From positions 1-64,000 of the forward strand of contig BCIJ01000033.1 in NCBI GenBank assembly GCA_001599935.1: 64,000 nt of DNA, written 5' to 3'. The notes beneath the pieces are model-generated. The model had not been told where the DNA came from. It was given only the letters and a program-made list of their open reading frames with translations, and searched no databases. Shown here piece after piece: positions 10,594 through 21,400 of the stretch; the stretch's first letter is position 1, and every line of letters begins with the position of its first letter. The stretch comes from Holtermannia corniformis. Taxonomy: Eukaryota > Basidiomycota > Tremellomycetes > Holtermanniales. The translations under genes were made by a program, and so were the position numbers.

Positions 10594-11337
10594 CATTCTT
10601 GCTGTATCTGTCTGTTTCAACATGGGCGTCGTTGAGTGCACGCGCTTAATATTAGAGCAGCCGTTTCGTACGCGGACGTACTATAGAGTGTCTGGTGACA
10701 TCAGTGCGGAGGCTGCCCGGCCAGAAATCCTGCGTATGGAATCATTGGCCAGTAGCAACACCATGATTGCAAGCTGCTGCACCAGAGGTGCACGGAGTGC
10801 GCCATCTACGCGCCATGAACCAATCGTCACACGCGAGTGTCTACTGCGACGTTAGAGCCTACGCTGTACCGAACGGCACTGTGGACACTGTCGCGACGTG
10901 GCGTGCACAGGGTGATGGTTCTCTATCCTGCCTGCTCTGGCGCGGTCAGCCCGTCGAGTGGCATCTGCCCATGATCTTTGTATCCGTGCTTGGGTGACGC
11001 TGTGCGACATCTATCCTCCCTCCCTCACCACCACCGTTCGTACGCAGACTTCAGACAAAGAAAAAGATATAAAACACAACGTGAATCAAACTCTGCCACA
11101 ATACATTCTCACTAGTATATCGGCTATCCGCTTCTCATGCTCTCTGTGTGGTTGCGCGGCGAAATATAGGTGAGACCGGTGCGACTGACGGATTCCGTGG
11201 CACCGAGGGTGGCGGGCGCACCTAGCAACGAAGAAATTGAAGATATACATCGGTGGCGGCGCGCTCAGAAATCTACAAGCATACAAAGGCTGAGTATACA
11301 CAGGTTCACCACCGCCAGTCCAGCCTGATTGCGCTGC
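10594..11337. other. Gene-free stretch between convergent genes
   Basis: About 740 bp. Open frames are short, without family signatures or splice sites that would connect them. It should hold the 3' ends of the Scm3 gene and of the minus-strand gene beginning at 11338. No RNA gene or repeat is visible. Confidence 0.4.
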
Positions 11338-12206
11338 TCAACTGCGCCGCGCAAGCTCTTCCGCCGTGAGCTTGAGCTCAAAACGTCGGGGGAATCCCTT
11401 GGTAGTTTGCAACAGCTCGGTGTTCTTTTTTTCTTTCTGGTTCTGCGGCAGACCCAAACTTGGACGTGGATTGTTTGCAAACATTGTCCGGTGTAGCGGT
11501 TGTGACTTTTGCCCGACGGGCGTTGCGAGTGCCGTGAGGGGCCTGAGTGGACGGGAGGGTAATGTCGCCGGGTTATTTGGACGTTTTGTGGGCTGCGACT
11601 GCGATGAGGAGGACGCGGCCGGAGAAGAGTGGAAGTTGAATTCAAAGTTGTAGCTGTCATCGGGTGACTGAGAGAGGGGAGGTGTTGAAAGGGGAGAGCG
11701 GCGCGGCGCATGAGGCATGGTCGCCATGGTCATGACCTGCGTGCGGTCAGCTTCTTGCTTGTATCGTCGAGGATCCACCGGTCGCCAGCGATCAAAGTAT
11801 GGAGGGGATCTGTAGTCGGCCAAAGTGCTCGCTCGCACGACTTGCCTGGGTTCAACGGCACACATCTAGAGCTGCGCGCACGGTATTCTCGACTATGGTC
11901 ACCAGCAGAGCACGCCTCGGTGCTGCCATACCGCGGACAGTCCTACCGTCTACAACCTCATCACAATGACGAGTGCTCCAAGCCTCAGAGTACCTTTCTT
12001 GCACTCACCTTGGGGATCTTGTCGATGTGTAGTTCAGGATGTGTAGAAAGAAGCAGAAGGACGGTCGCAGTTGCTTCGATGGGATAATTACAATGTCCTG
12101 GCGTTGCGGTAGTCGCTGTGACTGTGGATGCGCGACGTGGCCCTGTCGGCCGTGTGCTGGGTTCCCCAAGAAAACGGTGGCTGGGACGTGTGGCGTGGGG
12201 CACCAA
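11338..12206 (-). CDS. Unrecognised gene, at least two exons
   Basis: The upstream exon ends in GHCNYPIEATATVLLLLSTH PELHIDKIPK and a GTGAGT donor (about 12009). An intron of about 140 nt ending CTCTAG leads into the in-frame exon from about 11865 to the stop at 11338. That exon reads DYRSPPYFDRWRPVDPRRYK, then a proline/serine-rich tail ending RRFELKLTAEELARRS. The first exon probably extends further upstream than shown. I do not recognise the family; no membrane segment or catalytic motif is evident. The phrase order TVLLLLSTHPEL - LADYRSPP looks structured, so I think the gene is real. Confidence 0.45.
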
Positions 12207-12636
12207 GCGTTGGGAATGGGGCGGACGACGTCGACCCTGCTAACGACCGGGATTGCTAGGAGCTCTAGCAAACTTGGTTTTGGGTGACCGACGGAGCGGT
12301 GTGTACGAATCGACTGTGCTTAGATTGTGCAAGCAACTACAGCAGCGACTACTAGCCAGAGAAGCCTCAGAGCGAAGATCCAACACTGTGTTGGTTTTTG
12401 GCACTCTGGTGATTCAACACAATGCCTATCAACAGTCAAGCACATCGCTAACACGAAAAAACAGCCTGTTTTACCAATCACATCGCTTGAAACGGATGCC
12501 ACAAGCACGCTGGGGGCCAATCATATCGCGTGATTGTCGTTCATGTGACAGGTCCTTTTGTAACTTCTAACCCAATCTTCGATGACGCCGCACAGTACGC
12601 AGTTTCGTCGTCAACGACCAATCTCCCCAGAACACC
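12207..12636. promoter_or_regulatory. Shared upstream region of the unrecognised gene and SHB17
   Basis: About 430 bp between divergent genes. The left part may include more 5' coding sequence of the unrecognised gene. No other feature seen. Confidence 0.35.
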
Positions 12637-13669
12637 ATGGCGCCGCGCATGCCAAGGGTCTATCTGATCCGTCATGGTTGGTGCCTCATAAAACGTATAT
12701 TGAGGCTGATCGCGTTTAGGCGAGACGGAATGGAGCTTGAATGGTCGGTCAAGCAATACTGATGACTCTGACAGAGCTGACTCGTTACAGGCCGTCATGT
12801 CCGTACAGTGTTGGCCGCTGTGATGAGCTGATGCACGTAGACCGGCACCTCTGACATCCCGCTGACGGAAAACGGCGTCAAGCTGATCGAGAACATGCGC
12901 GGCCGCGTCATTGGTCCCGATAGTCAGTTGATCCTGGTCGCATTACCGCACACTCACAGCGGTGTAGAGCTCATCAACCCGGATCACCTCAAGCACATCA
13001 TCATCTCGCCTCGGCGACGGGCGCAGAAGACAGCTGAATTGGTCGGTAGAGCTTAGCAAGTCTGCTCATTGCTCACGCGCATGACAGCTGTTCGGGGCGG
13101 ACACCTTTGCCCGTATCAACATTACAACATCCGACTCGGTTGCCGAGTGGGACTATGGAGCGTATGAGGGACTAATGCCAAAGGAGATTCAAAAGTTGAA
13201 CCCGGGATGGAGCATCTGGAAGGACGGATGCCCGCCAGGCGGCGTCAATCACACCAAGGGAGAGACTGTGGAGGAGATGACAGCTCGCGTAGACGGTGTC
13301 ATTGCCCATGTTCGCGAGTTGCACCGCAAAGTGAGTGTAGGCAAGCCGTCCCGTGCGTAACTCACAATTACGAGGCTGAAGAGGCGTGTTCGAACCGTGA
13401 GGACGTCGAGTACGCCGACGTAATCATCTTCTCTCATGGACACTTTTCAAGAACCTTCATCGCCCGATGGTGCGGGTTTCCGCTCAGTGCAGGCTATAAC
13501 TTTCAGGCGGACGCTGGCGGTGTCAACATCCTGGGCTACCAGCACATGAACCTCGCCGAGCCGTGTGAGTTGCTACTTTTCGCAGCTGCCATGTCAGCGT
13601 CGTACTGACTGCTCTACGGCCCTCCTCGCCCTCAATTGGTATGTCGAGCACGGCATGCACAAAAAGTAG
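12637..13669 (+). CDS. SHB17: Sedoheptulose-1,7-bisphosphatase-like phosphatase (histidine phosphatase family)
   Basis: Exons 12637-12676, 12720-12743, 12791-12798, 12841-12922, 12968-13041, 13088-13330, 13375-13564 and 13617-13669 give 237 aa. The start reads MPRVYLIRHGETEWS with the catalytic RHG. LNGRHTGTSDIPLTENG, ISPRRRAQKT, EWDYGAYEG and a second catalytic His in FSHGHFSR follow. WSIWKDGCPPGG after the Glu motif is characteristic of yeast Shb17, which feeds ribose synthesis from sedoheptulose bisphosphate; other phosphoglycerate-mutase-like phosphatases are possible. Exon 3 is only 8 nt, needed for GRH. The last intron has a GTGAGT donor but no AG at the position that keeps the conserved ending EP-S-ALLALNWYVEHG, so an assembly error or unusual acceptor is likely. 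It lies 81 bp upstream of Trm82. Confidence 0.85.
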
Positions 13670-13750
13670 TTACACTGTATGCAACGTCACGTGACCTTCA
13701 ACTGCTCCCAAAGTTGTCACCTGTGTCAGTGCAACTACGACCATTCGACT

Positions 13751-15643
13751 ATGACGGCTGTAGCGCCAACCCCAGTCGTGTACTCGACACCAACAGTCCT
13801 TTTCACAGCAACCTTTGATACCCTGCAATCATACGATGTAGCCTCTGGAAAGTTGCAGGGAAGCACCGCAGTGTTGCCAACTTCATCAGACACGGCAGCA
13901 CCGGACGACATACGAGCGGGTCACAGCGCGCAAAGCATTGTCAGATTCTTGGTTGCGACCTCAGATGCCAAGACGGCCGTCAGTCTAGGCGAAGATAAGG
14001 TACTGCGCGTCTGGAACGTCGACGATTGGACTCTACGGAGCGAGCGGTGAGTGAACAGGAATCACCTGCAGTGACATGCTCAATAGCTGTTTAGGAAGAT
14101 CATAAAAAAGGCGAGCGCAATCAGCATCTCACCCGAATCCACAATTGTGCTCTCGGATCGCTCAGGGGATGTTTTCGCGTGCGCGCCTTTCCCGATGCCA
14201 GAGACGTTTGTTAATCGCACATAAGCTACCCTCTGAACCCACCGTCAGAAGATATCGCGGACGTCAAAAAGCGGCCGACTGCCGGCGAACTCGCGGCAGA
14301 CCCTTCACTCAACCCAGACGCGGACTTGTTGACCGGTGCGTGCATCGTATGATGTGGAGTGAGATGCTGACGCGGCCGCCGAACAGGCCATGTATCACTT
14401 GTCACGGCGCATGCCATAACCGCCGATTCGAGGCATCTCATCTCTGCCGACCGAGATGAACACATCCGAGTCAGTCGGTTCCCACAGTCATATGTGATCG
14501 ACACTCTCTGTCTGGGACACGAGTCGTAAGTGCCGGAAAAGAGGTTGATCCTTCTCTGACTGGCGAAAGCTTCGTGTCAGCACTACATCTCCCTGCGTCC
14601 CATCCCGATCTTCTCATCTCTGGTGGTGGTGACGCCTCGCTCTTCCTTTGGCACTGGGCTACGGGGTCACTATTCTTCACATTACCATTCAGCACCATCG
14701 CGTTTCCGTATAGGACCGTCAAAGCTGAAATGCGGCGTAACAAGAAGTACAAGGCGCCTGCGGAGGCTTTTCCTGCGGCGCAGGCCAAAGACCCGTTTGC
14801 GACACCTCCGGAAGGCATGATGCTACCCCTAGGGCATCAGCTTTGTATCGGCAAGATCGACAGTGTCGTCGTCGGGGACGAAACCGCAGTTGTGTTCTTC
14901 TCAGAGGGGTACATCGATCGCAATGATGGCAAATCACCACTGACCTGTGACCAGTTGCACGGCCGTACACGGGTTCGTGCTCACACAGGATCTCGATTCT
15001 TCTTCCTTGTCCCCGGAGATCACCACTCTCGTCTTTGAATCACCCGTCCTGAGCTTGACGGTTCTCAAACACGACCCGAATCACCTTCTGGTATCTCTCG
15101 ATCCGACTTGGGGTATACTCAGAGAAAACGGGGAAAGAGGAAGTTGCAAAGACGTCGCTGGCGTCAATGCGGAAGACGCGATCAGGCTGCAGACGCGGGG
15201 AATGCGAGTGGTGGAGGTTCAAAGCGGTGCCAAGGTATGTTGACTGATCTGGCCGAGTGACCCTGACATCGCTAGCTCGTGGATGTGTCCGATGCGTATG
15301 TCAGCCTTCTGCAAGGTTTGCAACTTGCTGCTGTGTCCCGTTAGTAGCTCGAGTGTTGCCAGCACGGCTGACCGCCGGGAATGCAGTGCCGCTCAAGACA
15401 GTTGCGGATTATCCTCTTTATCAGAATCTGACACTGCTTCCTCGTTGGCAGGGAACGGAAGAGGAAGACGGGCTGGGAGGCGATGTGGTTGGTGATGGTG
15501 TGGATCCAAACACAAAGATTGGTAAGCGCAAGCTCGGTCGAATGAAGGCACAGGGCCTGCTCCCTCCCAAGCCTCGGGGTGAAGGCAGCAAACCCCAGAA
15601 GAAAGCCAAGACAGCGGCCGAAGTAGACAGTGCAAATGCGTAG
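13751..15643 (+). CDS. TRM82: tRNA (guanine-N7)-methyltransferase non-catalytic WD40 subunit Trm82 (WDR4)
   Basis: First exon 13751-14046, further exons from 14095 to the stop at 15643. WD-like strands start at [18 protein letters not shown] and [15 protein letters not shown]. The diagnostic segment is [18 protein letters not shown] then [13 protein letters not shown] and [12 protein letters not shown]...FVSALHLP. This is the Trm82/WDR4 signature ([30 protein letters not shown]). The lysine-rich C-terminal tail is typical. With Trm8 it makes m7G46 in tRNA. Introns include 15235-15275 and about 15316-15362 (47 nt). Near 14205-14235 the frame breaks between PFPMPET and [12 protein letters not shown]. 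Either a very short intron (20 nt, GTTTGT...ATAAG), a 65-nt alternative or a sequence error is present. Same strand as SHB17, convergent with the L7/L12 gene. Confidence 0.85.
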
Positions 15644-16073
15644 CATGCATTGCTTTCAGCCGCACTTATAGCGAGCGTCGAGCCCGCACAGGTACCAGTT
15701 GCCATCTCGGCGTGCTACCTAAGTACTGGGAGTTTCACTCGCTGCCGCAATACAACAAGCGGTACTCTCGCACACCCTCCCTCGTCGCCAACCTAATGAA
15801 TCGGCTGCTCTCATTCGATCGCTCATCCAAGAACCACCCCAGGTAATTCCATTGCTTCAACCAGCTGTGCAATTGCAGGCCAAGTTGGCGTACACATCCA
15901 TCCGAGCTGTTCTTATGGGTATTTGTCGGAGGGGTCATTTTGACGCTGTTGTGTACTGCTGTGCGTGGACACAAGCTTTCGTAGAGTAGCACCATGCACA
16001 CCTGTTGGAGCGCCGGAGCACTGATTAGGATCTGCTCGCGATAGAGTTCTGCTGCATGTCGGGCAGAAGACTA
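15644..16073. other. Intergenic region between convergent TRM82 and MNP1
   Basis: About 430 bp holding the two 3' ends. No convincing coding sequence or RNA gene seen. Confidence 0.4.
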
Positions 16074-16801
16074 CTACTCGAGGGACACGGTTGCGCCCAG
16101 CGCAACCAGTGTCTTTTGCAGCTTCTCGGCTTCCTCTTTGGGCAGGTTCTCCTTGATTGTTTGAGGTACAGACTCAACGAACTTCTTGGCCTGGAAAACA
16201 GGTCAGACGGGACTGGCGAGCAAGCGAACCTGGAAAACCAACCTCGACCAAGTTCATGTTGGGCATCAGCGCCTTGATCTCGCGGATGATCTTGGCTTTG
16301 CTAGCTGCATCAAACTTCTCGAGTTTGACACTGAAGATGGTCTTCTCCTTTGGCTTGTCCTCGTCGGCAGCTTCAACGGCGGCAGGCGCAACAGCGGCCG
16401 CCGGCGCGGCGCTCGCTGCGGGCAGGGCGATCTCCGTGATATTTAGCCGTGTCTGAATAACTGTTAGCGGGTTTCATGACGGAGTAGTATGGCGCACCTT
16501 GAGCGCTGTTACAAGCTCGGACACTTCGAGGAGCGTAAGCGTTGAAATGGACTCGACAATGGGGGCGATCTTGGCACTGGGCTCAGCGCTAAAAGTCACT
16601 GGGGAAGAAGCAAATGCTCGGATGATCGGCTGGGCCCGGCAAGGTCTGGGACCCAATTGAGCAACTACACTTCGCCGAACGTCTTTACAGACACACCTGA
16701 TAGACCGAACAGCTGATCGAGCCACAAGTTTGACAGAGCGCTGCTGGTTAGATCAGCAAAACGATACAAGCGTGCCGAAGATCAGGACGCACGGGGAACA
16801 T
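16074..16801 (-). CDS. MNP1: Mitochondrial ribosomal protein bL12m (L7/L12)
   Basis: Exons read downward 16801-16793, 16743-16697, 16645-16498, 16452-16243 and 16190-16074 give 176 aa. The N-terminus (MFPQRSVKLVARSAVRSIR) is basic and Ser/Arg-rich, as expected for a mitochondrial presequence. The mature part has SISTLTLLEVSELVTALK (N-terminal dimerisation helix). An Ala-rich hinge follows, then the C-terminal domain with EKTIFSVKLEKFDAASKAKI-like sequence, KALMPNMNLVEAKKFVES and LPKEEAEKLQKTLVALGATV. This is the stalk protein that recruits translation factors to the mitoribosome. The first coding exon is only 9 nt (ATG TTC CCC). It was chosen because it gives the only in-frame ATG joined by a good GTGCGT donor. 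Divergent from the PQ-loop gene. Confidence 0.9.
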
Positions 16802-16994
16802 TGCAGCTAGGGATAGTATCGGTGTGGAGAACCGAACAAGTCCAGGTTGTGAAAGCAAGGTATACCAACTTTTGTGACTAGCGGCGCGCGGCGATATGCA
16901 AAGGCGCGCGAGACCGACGAGTCGTCAGGCACAGTGTCTGTAGACTGCTGGAGACTCCAGAGCGGCGACGTCCTGCGACGTGTATGCCGCGGAC

Positions 16995-18382
16995 ATGTCA
17001 GACTTGGTCAGCAAAATGAGCCTTGGCAGTACAGAGTGCACTCCTGTAGGTCGCATCGTGTCAGCGTCTCTGTACTGATCCTTCATCTAGGCCCACGACA
17101 CCACGACGCTCGTGCTGTCCTCCTTTCTGTGTGTTGGGTTGGTTATCAGCTATCTGCCCCAAGTGAGATCGCACAGCAAGACCAGGTATCTCTCAAATAG
17201 CTGACATGCTATCTCGAAGCATCTTCGCATCGTCAGTGCAGGGACATCAGAGGGGTTCTCGCCTGTACGTGTGCTGTACGAAAGCAGGTTCAACCTGACT
17301 CCATAACAGTGGTATCTCCTCCTCGGCGCGACGTCGTCTGCGTCTGGCTTGTTGAATCTATTGATTCTACAATGGCCCCTCATCAAATGCTGTCGATTTA
17401 TCGTACGTTTCCTGCGAGCGGTGCAGTTGTGATTGACAGGGAATCCAGAGCGGAGGTCGGTGCATTGAGAGTTTATTGGGCCTACTACAAGTCTTCCTGC
17501 AGTGGTTTCTCTTTTCCGTGATGTGAGTCTCTGTGCTGCAAGCGGCGCTGATGAACACAGCCTCGTTCTATACCTGCTTTACTTCCCACGTCACCTCAAG
17601 TATTGCCGTACGATTCCCATGACTGAAGCGCCTGCCACACCAGCACAAACGAATCCAACGTCCAACGGCAAGCGTCCTGTGGTGACGATTGCAACAACGT
17701 CGGAGTGGCGGCTCGCTGTGACGCTTTCTCTCATCGTCGCTCTTCATCTGTCACTCCTGCTTTGCCTCGCGATTTTCCTCCTCGTGTCTCTGCCAGTCTC
17801 GCACCCAGCACTTCACACACTTGCTACATTCCTCGGTTTATCTGGAACCGCACTGGCCATCTTCCAGTATGCACCTCAAATTGTCAAGACCTACAGGCTC
17901 AAACTGGTCGGCGCACTTAGCATTGGCACAATGGCTATACAGGTCCCTGGCAGTGTGGCTTTTGTCGCAAGTATCGCCTTGAGGCCGGGAGCAAACTGGA
18001 CAAGCTGGCTTTCCTATGCGGTCACTGGAGGAATGCAAGCTGCCCTACTGGTGAGTATCATTGCCGGAATCTGTCGTTGCTAATTCACGCATTGCAGGTG
18101 ATCTGTGCCTTGTGGAAACGACGGCAGCTTGCCCATGGCATCGATGATTTTGGGAACCCGCTCGACCCGCACGACATTTCGGCCGGCTTGGTGCCCAACG
18201 ACCAGGAAGACGTGGTGATCGCCGCCGAGGACGCCGCCCCTCGATCCGATGCCGCGGATCGAGTGCAAAGGCAGCGCGACCGAGAAGACCGAGACGAATC
18301 GGTAGATGAACGCACGGCTTTGCTGAGCGTATCGAAGGGCTCGACGAAGGCTTGGTTGCCAGCACTCAGTTGGTGGAGGTAG
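16995..18382 (+). CDS. PQ-loop repeat membrane protein
   Basis: Exons 16995-17045, 17091-17162, 17220-17264, 17310-17402, 17440-17522, 17561-18050 and 18098-18382 give 372 aa with frame kept across all six introns (37-57 nt). Two PQ motifs are seen: ISYLPQHLRIVSAGTSEGFS (about residue 40) and FQYAPQIVKTYRLKLVGALS (about 220), each followed by the conserved Ser/Gly-rich helix start. About seven membrane segments can be counted. Family members include the vacuolar/lysosomal basic amino-acid exporters (Ypq/PQLC2) and cystinosin. The sequence here resembles the less-studied fungal group with the WYLLLGATSSASG segment, so the substrate is unknown. A hydrophilic loop (about 145-170) is rich in Thr/Pro. 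The C-terminal tail is charged. Confidence 0.85.
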
Positions 18383-18442
18383 CCGTGTGACAATCGAAAC
18401 ACCCTTCACAGTATGTATATCATACAACACGACCAGCCTCTG

Positions 18443-21400
18443 CTACGACCGCGAGCTCCACTCCCCACTGAGGTTGATGATACGTTGAGCATCTTCGGTG
18501 CAGTAGATCCGCTCCGTATTGGTGCGCGCTGTCCAGCTCTTTTGTCCGCGCAAGACCATTGCCTGGAGAAGTGCTCAAGTCATTGAATGCCATGGGATCG
18601 CACTCGAACTCACCTGCTGAGCGGCAAAATTCCTGTGATCTCGCTCAAACAGATCCCGCTGCTCTTCCAAACCTTCTTGCAGGGTGTCGAGATCCTGGAG
18701 AACCGCGGCGAGAGCCTCGACGGCAGCATGCACGGACTTCTCGCGCTTAGATCGCGGCGCTCCCGAATTCTGCTGCAGTTGCTGTATGACGGTTTGAATC
18801 ATCCGCTTGGACTCGGTGAGAATTCGAGAGCCTTGTGCCCAGCTCTTGCGTGAAGCAAGCAGCAGGGCCCTCGTGATCATATCGGACGCAAAGAGTTCCA
18901 TTTTGCGCCGTTGGACGGTCGGATCGGCGAGTGGAGGGGTGGTCGCCTTCGGCAAGATTGCCACAGTGAGAAGAACGGGATGGGCTAGCCGCGCTACCGA
19001 ACGACCGACGGCGGGGTCATGGTAGCTGCAGTCAACTTCGACAACCGGCACCTCGTCGATGAGTTGATCGTCGTACATGGCAGAGGGATCTTCGATGCTG
19101 AGGCCGCCAATGCCGAGACCGTGATGCGAATCGTCTGATGACCCGCGCTGACTGACCGAGTCCGACGAGCGGTCAGGCCCAAAATCGATCTCCAACTCGA
19201 CCAGGATCTCCTTGCGCTCGCCGTGTCTCAGTTCGCGAAGGTCGATATCAACGTCTTTTCCGTTGGTGGATACGACTGCTTGCGTGGTTCCCGAGATCTT
19301 GTGCACGCGAAAGTCGTTGTCTTGACAAGACAAGTGCACTTTCATGTTGGTCAATGCAATTGACATGAGTCCGCCAATGACCCCAGCAAGCGTATCGCGT
19401 AGATGATACCTGAGTGGGTCAAATGACGTCCGTACCAACCCTGCGACTGCTTACCACTCTTTCACAAAGGTGTAAGACCCGTTGGTATTGTTTGATAGCA
19501 TCCAAAGCGGTGAAGGATCATGGCCCTTGCCGTAACCCAGGGCGTGAATCGGCACACTAAGTGGGTCAGTGGTCGTAGTCGATCGGTCACGCCAGGACCT
19601 ACTTGGCAGCTTCAAGACGAGCAAGTACAAGATCCATTTGCGCCCGCTTGATGCTCTCCGCGGTATCACAGATGAGAATCATGCCCGTGAGTGTGTTCTT
19701 TGACTTGCGCTGCAAGACCACATCCAGACCTAAGGAAGCGTCGGCACAATGCTCGTCACAACGGTCACGGCACTCACCGATATTGACCGCGGCAACAACA
19801 TCTTGTCTCTCTTCTTGACCCATGGGCACATCGAACTCGTCTTTGTCATCCTCGTCGCGATCTAGTCCGATGCATTCGACGAAGCCCTCAAGTCGCTTGC
19901 GACTCTCCTTGCGAGAGGGGGCTAAGAACGGCGTACGGCGGACAGAGCCGCCTGAACCCATTTCGCACGTCACAATCGATATCCTGTCTTTAGGACCTAG
20001 CAGCGAGAGGACAAACGACAGCGACGCTTTGATGAGGCGGGTTTTCAACGCCGCCGCTGAAGAAGCACCAGAAGCAGACGGCGATGGCACAGACATGACG
20101 ACAGCGAGATCAAGTGGGGTGTGCATCGGGGCCAGTGCGGTTTGATAGTTGCCGTGAGTGGCGGTCACAGGTGATGAGGTTGTGAAATTGGTGAAAGTCG
20201 AAGCGGACCGGATGGACGCAGTCGCTGCGCCACGGAGATGATCTTCCGAACGAGAAGATGACAGGGTCGATGCTGGCGAAAACGGGGTGCTCGTCGGCAT
20301 AGGTGGCGGTCCCGATGGCAGTGGGGGAGGAGCGCCTGCACCCATCATGCGAGCCACCTTGGAAGCGCCGCCTGATCCACCGCGAGCGTCGTCCATGAGT
20401 CGCGTGAGACTTCGCTTCCATGTCTCGTGACTCGAGCGGTCTCTGAAGGTAAGAATGAACGAGTCAAGACTCTCGTCTTCCATGACAATGGTCAAGCTCA
20501 GCTCGCCTTGAATGGTCGAATCGAAAACGCGGCGAACATGCCTGAGGAAAATACGGCCTTTGAGCTTGAGGACGCCTTTGCCTCCTGCAGCAGACCCATC
20601 GAGGTTCGATTGGGAAGAAGAGGATGACAGAAAGCCGCGGAGGCCCTTTCTCTTCTCCTCAGACACGCAGATGAGAGCGTCTTGGAAGAGGTAGACGTGG
20701 AACTCGCGAACCTGGGAACCCTTGCGCACACGTAGCAAGTCGAAAAGCCGAATGGGACCGAGTCCATCGAGTCCGTGCACCTTGTAGTCGACGACGCGAT
20801 GGCGGAGATCGGCTGTGACGTGTGCGAACGCATCGACATTGTCAGTGTTGTGGTTGCCCGGAGGGGGAATCAAGGTTGAAGCTCCAGTGCCTGAATGGGA
20901 CGAGGCGCTGCGCGGAGATGGTGGCAGCTGCGGTGAGAGCTGATCGTGTTGTCCTTCGCTGCCGGAACCCGACGCCAGTCGAGCCATGGTCGCCCCAGCG
21001 CGGTCGTCCGGCAATTGGGAGATGTTATACAGGCCTCGATCTCCGGCGGGTGGTACTTCAACGGACAAGACGGCCGTGATCAGCTGCTTGCCCCGTACTC
21101 CATCTTTCATACGCGAGATCGAAGGATGCTCGCTTCGAACAGAGATAGCAGGGACGACAACTCGCGGGGCTGCGGTACCGGTGTCACCCGCCAGCGATCG
21201 CGATGACTGCGACGCCCCCAGGTTAGACTCGAGGATGTCATCGGCAGCGGGATCGGGTGATGCCGGGGCTATGTCGAGGTGTGAGTCGGTCCTATGACCG
21301 TTGCGGGATGGTGTATGAGCAAGCGATGGTGGTGCGCGTTGACGGTTGGGGTGGCTCGCGGCGTCCCCTGTACCCATGAGTGTAGCGAGTTCTGAGCCGT

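Noticed and set aside
15316..15344. A 29-nt intron in TRM82
   Set aside because: It fits by frame, but the same donor with the acceptor at about 15362 gives an equally in-frame 47-nt intron, which is the normal size in this window.
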